Source: a virus. From it: a stretch of 64,000 bases of DNA. Within the stretch, counting starts at the first letter, position 1. Each line of letters starts with the position of its first letter. Positions 28,141 through 36,343 of the stretch are shown here, one piece after another. The stretch covers positions 1 to 64,000 of IMG/VR virus record IMGVR_UViG_3300042549_009448; one strand, written 5' to 3'. Under the pieces are notes generated by a model, which was not told the origin of the DNA, ran no database searches, and saw nothing but the letters and a program-made list of their open reading frames with translations. The translations under genes and the position numbers were made by a program.

Positions 28141-28560
28141 TCATATCGTGTAGATCTCGCTCTCGCCTGAATGGCTTAACGAAACAAACTCTACTTTCTC
28201 TCCCTTGCCAATGTGCTTATAGATCTTTTTATATTCCTTTGCATAGCCATTTTTTGCGATCTGCGTGAAGTAGGCAAAGGCATTGTTTGACTTTTCTTCA
28301 TTGAAATTTCGCCAGTACCTCAGCAGATCAAGTAGAGCTGATTGAATACAGTCCTCTTTGTCTAAAGGGTTACTGAATCTGAGCTTTAAGATTGCGCGGT
28401 TTGCTAAAATTATAAAATAGTTGATTGCAATCGGCGAAAGTTCACCAGTTTTGTGTTGATAACCGGTGGCTTCGTTTAAGAGTCCGTGCTTACACCGAAT
28501 TATTTCATTTGTGAAGTCTCTATTATTGATGTAGTACTTACTTTCCTTGGCTTTTGACAT
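28141..28560 (-). CDS. gp55: Late-transcription sigma factor, T4 gp55 homologue
   Basis: A protein of 139 residues that aligns by eye with T4 gp55. The N-terminal KYYINNRDFTNEIIRCK corresponds to gp55's YVNNKELLQAIIDWK. The ILANRAILKLRFSN ... EDCIQSALLDLLRYWRNFNE segment and the NAFAYFTQIAKNGYAKEYKK segment correspond to gp55's sigma region-2-like helices ([22 protein letters not shown]). It should direct host RNA polymerase to late promoters, of which there are good candidates in this window. T4 gp55 is about 185 residues and ends in a sliding-clamp-binding tail; this protein is shorter and its end (SHSGESEIYTI) lacks an obvious SLDFLYE-like tail. It follows the RuvC-like gene by three bases. 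Confidence 0.88.
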   Translation of the reverse strand: MSKAKESKYYINNRDFTNEIIRCKHGLLNEATGYQHKTGELSPIAINYFIILANRAILKLRFSNPLDKEDCIQSALLDLLRYWRNFNEEKSNNAFAYFTQIAKNGYAKEYKKIYKHIGKGEKVEFVSLSHSGESEIYTI

Positions 28561-28563
28561 GAA

Positions 28564-29238
28564 TTATGATTCTTTTAACGACTTGTGTATTTTTAGTACA
28601 GCTAAATAAGAATCGATCATGTCCATAAACGGTGATTTCACAGTTTGATCCTTGTGGATTAAATCCTCGTACTTATTTATCACCTGGTGAAGGCTACTGC
28701 CATCGGCAATCATTGGATTTGATTTGAATTGCTGGTACACGTCGTATTTGCCAGCATTACCTTTAGCTCCAATTGCATTCTTAAGCTCCCCAGGTGAGAA
28801 TATGAACACGCTTTCCTGATGACCGTTTAGAGTGGTGTCTAAGATCTTCTTTTTAAGCATGCCGGTTGCCTGGCATATATCAATCAAGGCATTACCTTGA
28901 GCGCCATACGCAATTCCTTCAATTGAAACAATTAGAGGTTGACCATTTAGTCCAGGCAGAACTATTTGATTAACTCTGTCCATTAGAGTATCGACTAGCC
29001 TGGAGTAATTCTCTAATTTAGCCCGTTCGGTGGCAGAATAGGTGTCGTGCTTAAGATTCTTAGGGGGTAGAAAAATGACTTCAAGAGTTGGATATTCGAT
29101 TTGAACGTCCTCGAGTAGTTTTCTATGTGCTTTGGTTAAATTTGAATTAACACAAGCGACCCAGCTAAAACTTTTAAAGTCTTTACTGATACAAACAGCT
29201 GGAAACTGTATTGAAAAGTCTATGCCAATTACAAACAA
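28564..29238 (-). CDS. RuvC-like Holliday junction resolvase (RNase H fold)
   Basis: A protein of 224 residues with the acidic residues of RuvC-type nucleases in order. The first is Asp7 in FVIGIDFS (first strand), the second Glu107 in PLIVSIEGIAYG, and further Asp residues lie in SPFMDMIDSYLAV near the C-terminus. An ATGMLKKKI helix lies between. Such enzymes resolve branched DNA before packaging; T4 uses the unrelated endonuclease VII (gp49) for this. The gene starts beside the divergent control region at 29239-29484 and is followed after three bases by gp55. This fits a timing at the switch from recombination-driven replication to late expression. Confidence 0.8.
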   Translation of the reverse strand: MFVIGIDFSIQFPAVCISKDFKSFSWVACVNSNLTKAHRKLLEDVQIEYPTLEVIFLPPKNLKHDTYSATERAKLENYSRLVDTLMDRVNQIVLPGLNGQPLIVSIEGIAYGAQGNALIDICQATGMLKKKILDTTLNGHQESVFIFSPGELKNAIGAKGNAGKYDVYQQFKSNPMIADGSSLHQVINKYEDLIHKDQTVKSPFMDMIDSYLAVLKIHKSLKES

Positions 29239-29484
29239 AGCTCATTTTAATGATTTGAAATATTCTACTACTAAAAAAACTTTAGTTTTGCCTAAAACTT
29301 TAGTAATAGTTACTGTAGAATAAGGGTGTTGGGAGGGTATAGAGCCTAGAACCTAGAGCCTTAGTACTTAGTCTACTTATTTAATATAAAATAAAGAATT
29401 AAGGTACCTAGTACCTAGAATCGTAGTTCCTAAGCTACTTTTTGCTAATTATTAGTACATTTTATCTTGTAAAATACAATAATC
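29239..29484. promoter_or_regulatory. Divergent control region with direct repeats
   Basis: This 246-base AT-rich gap separates the minus-strand RuvC/gp55 pair from the plus-strand genes. It holds two copies of AAAACTTTAGT (29276-29286 and 29294-29304, period 18). It also has CCTAGAACCTAGAG at 29345-29358 and CCTAGTACCTAGAA at 29407-29420, each itself a CCTAGNA doublet, and ATAAAATAAAGAATT at 29386-29400. Near the plus-strand start is ATCTTGTAAAA. No ORF is supported. It probably contains promoters in both directions; an operator or origin role is possible but unproven. Confidence 0.5.
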
Positions 29485-30228
29485 ATGTTCGATCATCACC
29501 AATTAGAAAAATTTCTGTTTTTTGACATTGAAACTGCGGGAGCAGAGTCAAATTTTTCAGAATTATCCCCAAAACTACAAGAGCTCTGGTCAAAAAGAGC
29601 GGAACTCTTAAGAACTCAACTCGGCGAAAAGTATCCAGACAACAAGGACAAATCAGATGATGAGCTTTTTCAAATGAAATCTGCTCTGCAGGCTGAATTC
29701 GGTAGAGTTGTTTGCGTTTCATTCGGTAAGCTGAAATTCGTTGATGGGGCACCAACTGCCCAAATAGTTTCCTATTCTGGCAATAACGAAATTGATATTT
29801 TAAATCAGTCGTTTAAATTAATGACAGGTTTAGCAAAGAATGGAATTAAACTTTTTGGCCATAATGTCAAGCGGTTTGACGTGCCGTTCCTATGTAAAAG
29901 AGCATTCATTCATGGAATTGAGCCAGCAACTCCTCTTCAAGTTTGGGACAAGAAGCCTTGGGAAATCTCAATAACTGATACTTCCGAACTTTGGTCGTTC
30001 GGCGCATGGCAAGAGGGATTTACCTCGCTTGATCTACTTGCATCAGTGTTGGGCATAGATTCGCCAAAAGACGATATTAACGGAGCAGAGGTTCACCAAA
30101 CCTTCTATGCTGGAGAGTCAGATAGAATCAAAGAATACTGTCAAAAAGACGTAATTACTCTAATTCAGACGGCTTTAAGATTATCTGGCCTAAACCAAAT
30201 TGAAAAGTCTGATATAATAGTAAAGTAA
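29485..30228 (+). CDS. DEDD-family 3'-5' exonuclease (PolB-exonuclease-like)
   Basis: A protein of 247 residues with the three DEDD exonuclease motifs: FFDIETAG at about 12-19 (Asp and Glu), GHNVKRFDVPFL at about 124-135 (NxxxFD), and EYCQKDVITLI near 220 (YxxxD). This matches the family of predicted 3'-5' exonucleases related to the proofreading domain of family B polymerases. A long insertion between motifs I and II (SPKLQELWSKRAELL ...) is typical of the stand-alone members. It starts the plus-strand block and lies 16 bases before groEL. It may trim or proofread DNA or degrade nucleic acid; it is separate from the proofreading domain on the polymerase fragment at 50081. Confidence 0.85.
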   Translation: MFDHHQLEKFLFFDIETAGAESNFSELSPKLQELWSKRAELLRTQLGEKYPDNKDKSDDELFQMKSALQAEFGRVVCVSFGKLKFVDGAPTAQIVSYSGNNEIDILNQSFKLMTGLAKNGIKLFGHNVKRFDVPFLCKRAFIHGIEPATPLQVWDKKPWEISITDTSELWSFGAWQEGFTSLDLLASVLGIDSPKDDINGAEVHQTFYAGESDRIKEYCQKDVITLIQTALRLSGLNQIEKSDIIVK

Positions 30229-30244
30229 AATAACCAAATAATAA

Positions 30245-31828
30245 GTGAATCAAACTAAATTTAAGGCAGAAGCCAGACAACAATTAGCCATCGGTATTAA
30301 TGCATTGGCTGAAGCGGTCAAGGTAACGTTAGGCCCAAGAGGTCGTAATGTTGTTATTGCTCGTAACAACAGTGTTGCAATAACAAAGGATGGAGTAACT
30401 GTTGCTCGTGAAGTTCAGCTTGAGGACTACATGGAAAACGTTGGAGCTCAACTAATTAAACAGGTTGCAAATAAAGTTGCAATGGAAGCTGGCGACGGTA
30501 CAACCACCGCGACCGTTCTTGCACATGCAATCTTTACTGAGGGTAACCGATTGATCGAGACAGGGTCTCATCCAATGGATCTTAAAAAGGGGATCGAGAT
30601 TGGAATGAAACTCATCATCGATAATTTAAAAGAACAGGCTCAAAAGGTAGAGGACTTTGAAAAAATTAGACAAGTTGCAACAATTTCCGCAAATAACGAT
30701 GAAGAAATTGGATCAATTATTGCTGATGCAATGAAGGCTGTAGGATTCGACGGAATCATTACGGCGAGTGAAAGTAAAACTGGTGAAACTTTCGTTGAAA
30801 TAGTTGAGGGTATGCAATTCCAAAATGGCTACTTGTCTCCATATTTCATTACTAATCCGGAAAGAAACACCGTTGAGTTTGAAAAACCTTTAATTCTAGT
30901 ATATGATGGTAAGATTTCAAATCTATCGGACATGCTACAATTTTTAGAGCACTCAAACAAACAAAGACGTCCACTATTAATAATTAGCGATGGAGTTGAT
31001 GGCGAAGCCTTAAACACTCTACTTGTTAATAAACTACAGGGAACTTTAAAAGTAGCCGCCGTTAAATCACCAGGATTTGGAGAACAACGCCGTTTTAAAC
31101 TACAGGACATTGCTACCTTAACTGGTGGAAAATTAATTTCTGAGTTAGACGGAGTTACTCTTAAAGAGGCAGTTGCCACGGACTATGTTGGCGGCTGTGA
31201 TAAGGTCACAATCGCATCAGATTCAACCACAATAATCGGTGGATTTGGAACAGCTGATGCAATTGCTGAATTAACAAATGACCTAAAGTCGCAAATTCAA
31301 GCATGTGAGTCTGAAACTACTAAACTCCTATTAAAGGAAAGACTTTCTAAATTTGAGGGAGGTGTTGCAATTATTAAAATTGGAGCAACTTCTGAGCTTG
31401 AAGCTAGAGAAAAAGCAGATCGAATTGATGATGCATTAGGCGCAACTAGAGCAGCAGTTGCTGAAGGTATCGTTATGGGTGGAGGACTTGCCCTAGTCAA
31501 GGCAGTAAACTCATTCAAATACGCTTCGCCTAATCGAGATATTGCACTAGGCGTAGAATTAATTAAGAAAGCTTGCAATCAGCCGTTCCGTTCAATTTTA
31601 GAAAACGCTGGAGTCAATCCAGATATCGTGCTCAGTAAAATTAACGATGGTGCTCCAGGTTACAATGCTAAAACTGAGGAATATGTTGACATGATTGATA
31701 ACGGAATTATTGATCCAGTTAAAGTTACTCGAACTGCTCTAGAGAATGCGGTTTCAATCGCAGGCCTTTTAATCACAACTGACTGCCTAATGGTACAAAA
31801 ACCCCAAATGAACTCTCAAGTTCAATAA
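30245..31828 (+). CDS. groEL: Chaperonin GroEL
   Basis: A protein of 527 residues aligning along its length with bacterial GroEL. The ATP site GDGTTTAT is at 83-90, with VTLGPRGRNVVI at about 27-38 upstream. The apical domain contains SPYFITNPERNTVEFE, and the catalytic region is RIDDALGATRAAVAEG at about 395-410. The GGM-rich C-terminal tail of bacterial GroEL is absent; the protein ends in MVQKPQMNSQVQ. The start is GTG. It should fold virion or replication proteins together with the phage GroES at 45298, which lies 13 kb away rather than adjacent as in bacteria. Confidence 0.95.
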   Translation: MNQTKFKAEARQQLAIGINALAEAVKVTLGPRGRNVVIARNNSVAITKDGVTVAREVQLEDYMENVGAQLIKQVANKVAMEAGDGTTTATVLAHAIFTEGNRLIETGSHPMDLKKGIEIGMKLIIDNLKEQAQKVEDFEKIRQVATISANNDEEIGSIIADAMKAVGFDGIITASESKTGETFVEIVEGMQFQNGYLSPYFITNPERNTVEFEKPLILVYDGKISNLSDMLQFLEHSNKQRRPLLIISDGVDGEALNTLLVNKLQGTLKVAAVKSPGFGEQRRFKLQDIATLTGGKLISELDGVTLKEAVATDYVGGCDKVTIASDSTTIIGGFGTADAIAELTNDLKSQIQACESETTKLLLKERLSKFEGGVAIIKIGATSELEAREKADRIDDALGATRAAVAEGIVMGGGLALVKAVNSFKYASPNRDIALGVELIKKACNQPFRSILENAGVNPDIVLSKINDGAPGYNAKTEEYVDMIDNGIIDPVKVTRTALENAVSIAGLLITTDCLMVQKPQMNSQVQ

Positions 31829-31853
31829 TCGAATATTAGCCATCGATGAACAT

Positions 31854-31881
31854 GCGCCTGTTGAGTAATTCTCACGGGCGC
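31854..31881 (+). terminator. Possible terminator after groEL
   Basis: An eight-pair stem with one G-U pair (GCGCCTGT at 31854-31861 with ACGGGCGC at 31874-31881) has a 12-base loop and is followed by a weak T-run (TGTTCTATTT). It is GC-rich in an AT-rich gap. Confidence 0.45.
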
Positions 31882-31905
31882 TGTTCTATTTAGTCGAGTC
31901 GATAG

Positions 31906-31920
31906 ATAAAATAAAGAATT
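31906..31920 (+). promoter_or_regulatory. Shared 15-base element before the 1450-residue gene
   Basis: ATAAAATAAAGAATT here is identical to 29386-29400 in the divergent control region. It lies seven bases before the TTG start at 31928. It may be a promoter element or part of an A-rich translation leader. Confidence 0.35.
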
Positions 31921-31927
31921 TTTACAA

Positions 31928-34900
31928 TTGGACAATCAGTTTAAGAAATTAATTAACGATATCAAATGCGGAAGGACCGCCGCTCCAATGTTCACTGAGG
32001 ATGACTTAGCAAAGGTCAAAGCCTGTTTACCTGAACCGGTTGCGCCACCGCCGTCCAATGTAAAAGTTACTGTCCCAGAGACCGATTCATGCGTAAACGA
32101 TGGCATTGAAGAGGTTAAAAAGATAATACTAGATCAACTTTCTAAACAGTCAACCGTTATTGAACTTGCAACAATTAAAGGTAAACTAGAAGAGGCCCAA
32201 GATCATTACCAAATCATCTCAGTTCACTATCGAGAACGTTATAGATTCTTCAATGATACGATAACAACATTAGCCCCATTCACATCAGATTTCCTTTATT
32301 GGCAATATGAATTTAACCGGTTAGCTCTACTTGAAAAGAAGATATACGATGATTACGTTAATAGCGAAGCAGCCGTTGCATCAATAGTAGCTTTACTAAA
32401 CTGGTTTACTAAGCTAGATGACGTAACTTTTCTTGAGGTGGTAGGCGGCAACCTTGATTCGCTACCTAACTCTTTCAGTTCAAGTGATGTAGCCGTATTC
32501 ATATCGTCTGCTGTTTACAAAGCATATTCATCGAGCCGCTCTGCCCGAATAGCCGCAGCTGAATCTCAAGTACAGGCAAAGGCTGCCGCAACTAATGCGC
32601 TAAAAACCAAAATTCAGTCAATACCTAGTCTTGGCCTAGCCTCTAGTGTTGAATTAGCTACGCTTATTACAACCAGACAGATAAGTGGCCAACTAATTCC
32701 AATTTTTACCGATATTGATACAGTCCAGCCCATTACTGGGTTAGTCACTTCAGCTAGATCAGTATCGTATGAAGTTAGGCTAATTGACCTAGACTACTGT
32801 AAACTTACCGTACCTCAAGTAAAAGCGGACGGCTCTTCTGAACAAATTGAAAAAATCATTAGCCTCAGAAAAAGTCCATATCTAAAATTTTCGCCATTCG
32901 CTAATACAATAGGAACTGCAATTCAATCTAGAGCATTTCAGTCAGGTTTTCCAACTGAATCAGACTACGCATTCATTCCTGGAGCTTTGTATAATAAAAC
33001 CGGTGGGTATGCTGGTCTCTACAAGAAACTCGCAAATCCAGTTAGGTACTTGTACACACCTGAAGAAAGAGGCCTTACTGTTGATCCAGACAAAATTGAT
33101 CCAATAATAAAAGAGGTAGCCAACGCTCCAAAATCAATAACCGAAGAGGACACAACATTTTACATTGCGAATCAAGAACAGTACTCTAAATTTTATGAAG
33201 ATGCCGCAAAGACTCTACCTACTAAATTAAAAAATGAAAGAGACACGGTTTTTCCAAAGCAGATCGAGAAAAACGTAGAGGCTCTTAAGGCTCTAGGCCA
33301 ATCTGAAGCGGCCGATTTCTTTAGACAAACTACGGATGCTGAAGTTAGATTAGCTCGGCCATTAACCTATAAAGCTAAAGGTTCAAATATTTACTTAGCT
33401 GGTGAATTCACATATTCTTCTCTAGATAAAGTCATATCCTCAAGGCTTGCATACTACACCAAAGCAGCTGATGAAATTGATCAAAAGATCAAAGATATTC
33501 AATATAATATTGATCAGATTTCCGAATTGATAACTCAAAATTCAATGGATCCTGACGTTTTAGCCAAAAGGATTTCGACGGTTGCCTGTTTCAAAGATGC
33601 AGCTAAGGCTAAAGCAACCGCAAAGGATTGTGAGGCTGAAACTAAGAAAAAGTTAGGAACTGACCCATTAATGATTCGAACTCTTTCTGGCACGGACTCA
33701 AGTCTACCGGACATGAATAACCCGTGTTACTGGAAAGAATTTGCAAATTCGCTAAATGCAGTTAGCTTGTTACCAATTCCGGATTTAACTGCTCCGCTCT
33801 TTAGATATTATCCAATAAACAATATCATTCCAACTCCAGCCGGCGTGGTCATGATTCCAATGCCTCAAAAATGGAGAGCCTTATTTTCTTTATCATCTTC
33901 ACTTGGAACCCTAGTAACCTTTTTGACTCTACCTGCGCTTATCGTTGGAATTCCATTACCGTCTGTTTACATGTTTTACTTTTCGCCAGACGGTAATAAG
34001 TACATGCTACTTGCTCCAAACATTCCATTGGTATTTACACCAGGCGCAAGCAAGTATGGATTTGAAATCGACACATCCGGTGAATCTGATAATCCAATTG
34101 GCCTAAGCAATTCAAATCCGCATAAAGGTCAATTAGTCAAAGGCTCCTTAACTATACCGATTACGTTAGCTGCGGGTTCTTCAAAAGCGGTTAGGCTAGC
34201 AGCATTCGCTGCTGATCTTGCTCAAGGTAAAAAACCATCAATTAAAACACCTGATGGCCTTCCAATTAAAGAGATCGATCCACAATTCTATCTACAAAAT
34301 TATTTGGGAAAATTTGAAGCGTCTGTCGCGGCTCTTGATGGAGGTGCTGCTGAGGAATTTATTAATATCACTACTAAATTTAAAGCTGATCTCAATGCTC
34401 AATTCAAGATTTTGGGAGATATGCAAATAAATGCAGTTACTCAATTAAAGGAAAAAACCCGATCAACTAGACAAAAAGGTGTAGTGGGTGCTGAAGATAT
34501 TACTGACCCTAAGGATAGACTCGCGGCAAAGGATAAGGCTCGATCTCTTGATCCAATACAATTAACTGAAAAAATTCAAAGTGTACTTTCTGACTTTGAA
34601 ACCTATATCGATAAGATTAATTTAGGCACAATCTCAATCCCAAAGAATGCCACTCGACTTAACCCTAAATTACCGGGTGCAGTAACTGCGGCACAGCCAC
34701 TAATTGAAAAAGCCTCTAGGGGAGAACTTATCCCAGATTTAAAATCTAAAAACTTGATTGCAATAATCAAGAAGTTTGCATCACAAATTGATCCAAATAA
34801 ACTTGATCTACCTAAGAAAGAATTCAACTTAAACAAATTAGAAGACGTTGATGAATTTAAAAAAGCAATAAAGAAATTTGCAACTGACGCGTTGGCTCAT

Positions 34901-36280
34901 GCAACTGGAGATAAAACTACAAATGAAGACATTGATCCCAATTTATCTGAAGAAAGAAAGGCAGAGATTGCAAAAGCAAATGAATTACGTAAGAAGAGAA
35001 TCAAAGCAGCTTTTGCATTATCTTCACTTGCATTAACTCCGCCAACTATTAAACTATTTGATCCGACTGCTCCATGCTGTGCAACCGATTCCACTAAACC
35101 AATTAGCCTACCTTCTCCTCAAGTGCTTGCCGCGATTGCTATTTTTAATGCATTATTAGATGCATTTTTACAAGGAATAACAATCGATACTCTAAAGAGC
35201 ATGTTTGGAGATGCGGTTGATCGTATTGGAATAGACTCAGTAAAATCTCTATTCGATTCAGCGCTATCTGCCTTTCCGCCAATTTCAATTCCTGAATTAC
35301 CTGATGTTGTTGCAATATACAAGACCATGATACTTCCTGTGTTAACAGCCACTCATATACCGCAGGCACCAATTCCACTAGGTCCAGTATTTCCAGTGCC
35401 CATCGTAATTCCATTGAATGCAATCATAAAACCTTTACTCAAAGCTGCAATTGCGTATTTACTTGAATTATTATTAAGATTATTATCGGATGCTGGCAAC
35501 CTGCTAGAATTTACAGGACTTAGTATCGATTCTCCAACTCTTCAGGAAATTATTAAGCAAGTTCCATGTGGAGATTCTCAATTTGCAACCGTTTCTACAA
35601 CGAACATTTCAAAAACAGTTTCGGTCAAATTACCTAATGGAATAGTCTTGACTTTACCAAAGATTCCAAACATTCCATTAGATCTCGTCTCTTATTTTGC
35701 ACTGTTGACTTCTACTGACCTAGTTGAATTGATTAGAGGCTTGTTATTTGCCGCTATTGATGGAATCCTAGAACCTCTTAAAAATATTGTTGTGCCTGTT
35801 TTGAATATTGCGCAAAGTTTTAAAGACCTATCCCTTAATATCATTGAGTCATCCAATCCATTCATTCTACCAATTAAACTACTTACATTAGCTCTACAGC
35901 TTCAAATTCCAAACTCAGCTAAGACTCGAATCATGAATCTTGAAGCAATTAACTTAATTAGAGCCGCGTATGTACCAGTAGTAACGGCAACTGAACCTAT
36001 TCTAAGAGAAACTGCATATCTCCTTGCAATTCTAGCCCCAGCTTTTGCAAGTAAACCTGGAGTCAAGATTGCTAGAATTGCAGCAAACCCATTTGTTAAT
36101 CAGGATGATCTTCCACCATGGGAAAGACTGACTCATAAGAATCCACTATTTGCAATTTTTCTAGATGAAATAGCCTGGAGATCCAGTCTAACCTCAACCG
36201 GTAGCCTAATATTTGCAACAAAAATGCCAGGTATATTCACCGGAGTTAGGATGATTACTTCAGATCCTGGAATTCATTAA
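31928..36280 (+). CDS. Unknown 1450-residue protein, possible virion component
   Basis: I do not recognise this protein. It opens with a probable TTG start (MDNQFKKLINDIKCGR); the next ATG is codon 21. It has helical, coiled-coil-prone stretches at about 75-100, 205-225 and 540-560 (AAADEIDQKIKDIQYNIDQ-type). A hydrophobic, Pro-rich central part covers about 625-700 (IIPTPAGVVMIPMPQKWRALF, LGTLVTFLTLPALIVGIPLP). A Lys-rich helical region runs about 820-1030, and a C-terminal third carries several hydrophobic segments (AIIKPLLKAAIAYLLELLLRLL). The hydrophobic parts could be membrane-interacting or buried in an assembly. Size fits a virion protein, but it lies among plus-strand non-structural genes and lacks the late motif. 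Confidence 0.6.
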   Translation: MDNQFKKLINDIKCGRTAAPMFTEDDLAKVKACLPEPVAPPPSNVKVTVPETDSCVNDGIEEVKKIILDQLSKQSTVIELATIKGKLEEAQDHYQIISVHYRERYRFFNDTITTLAPFTSDFLYWQYEFNRLALLEKKIYDDYVNSEAAVASIVALLNWFTKLDDVTFLEVVGGNLDSLPNSFSSSDVAVFISSAVYKAYSSSRSARIAAAESQVQAKAAATNALKTKIQSIPSLGLASSVELATLITTRQISGQLIPIFTDIDTVQPITGLVTSARSVSYEVRLIDLDYCKLTVPQVKADGSSEQIEKIISLRKSPYLKFSPFANTIGTAIQSRAFQSGFPTESDYAFIPGALYNKTGGYAGLYKKLANPVRYLYTPEERGLTVDPDKIDPIIKEVANAPKSITEEDTTFYIANQEQYSKFYEDAAKTLPTKLKNERDTVFPKQIEKNVEALKALGQSEAADFFRQTTDAEVRLARPLTYKAKGSNIYLAGEFTYSSLDKVISSRLAYYTKAADEIDQKIKDIQYNIDQISELITQNSMDPDVLAKRISTVACFKDAAKAKATAKDCEAETKKKLGTDPLMIRTLSGTDSSLPDMNNPCYWKEFANSLNAVSLLPIPDLTAPLFRYYPINNIIPTPAGVVMIPMPQKWRALFSLSSSLGTLVTFLTLPALIVGIPLPSVYMFYFSPDGNKYMLLAPNIPLVFTPGASKYGFEIDTSGESDNPIGLSNSNPHKGQLVKGSLTIPITLAAGSSKAVRLAAFAADLAQGKKPSIKTPDGLPIKEIDPQFYLQNYLGKFEASVAALDGGAAEEFINITTKFKADLNAQFKILGDMQINAVTQLKEKTRSTRQKGVVGAEDITDPKDRLAAKDKARSLDPIQLTEKIQSVLSDFETYIDKINLGTISIPKNATRLNPKLPGAVTAAQPLIEKASRGELIPDLKSKNLIAIIKKFASQIDPNKLDLPKKEFNLNKLEDVDEFKKAIKKFATDALAHATGDKTTNEDIDPNLSEERKAEIAKANELRKKRIKAAFALSSLALTPPTIKLFDPTAPCCATDSTKPISLPSPQVLAAIAIFNALLDAFLQGITIDTLKSMFGDAVDRIGIDSVKSLFDSALSAFPPISIPELPDVVAIYKTMILPVLTATHIPQAPIPLGPVFPVPIVIPLNAIIKPLLKAAIAYLLELLLRLLSDAGNLLEFTGLSIDSPTLQEIIKQVPCGDSQFATVSTTNISKTVSVKLPNGIVLTLPKIPNIPLDLVSYFALLTSTDLVELIRGLLFAAIDGILEPLKNIVVPVLNIAQSFKDLSLNIIESSNPFILPIKLLTLALQLQIPNSAKTRIMNLEAINLIRAAYVPVVTATEPILRETAYLLAILAPAFASKPGVKIARIAANPFVNQDDLPPWERLTHKNPLFAIFLDEIAWRSSLTSTGSLIFATKMPGIFTGVRMITSDPGIH

Positions 36281-36282
36281 TT

Positions 36283-36318
36283 TTTAAAACCTGAAGAGGT
36301 TTCTGTGTATAATTAAGT
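36283..36318 (+). promoter_or_regulatory. Candidate early/middle promoter before the S1-like gene
   Basis: TTTTTAAAACCTG, then 14 bases, then TATAAT. The same arrangement (TTTAAAACCTG, 14 bases, TATAAG) lies before the Hc1-like gene at about 42472-42502. AAACCT and AGGTTT in this copy also form a six-pair hairpin, so it may double as a weak terminator. Confidence 0.4.
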
Positions 36319-36343
36319 AGTTAATCTCACTAATATAACGTAT

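Noticed and set aside
30829-31578. Minus-strand ORFs inside groEL
   Set aside because: Shadow frames of a well-conserved gene with no independent support.
31829-31927. tRNA or small RNA gene
   Set aside because: There is only one GC-rich hairpin and no cloverleaf arms or anticodon stem. A terminator explains it better. No tRNA was recognised anywhere in the window.
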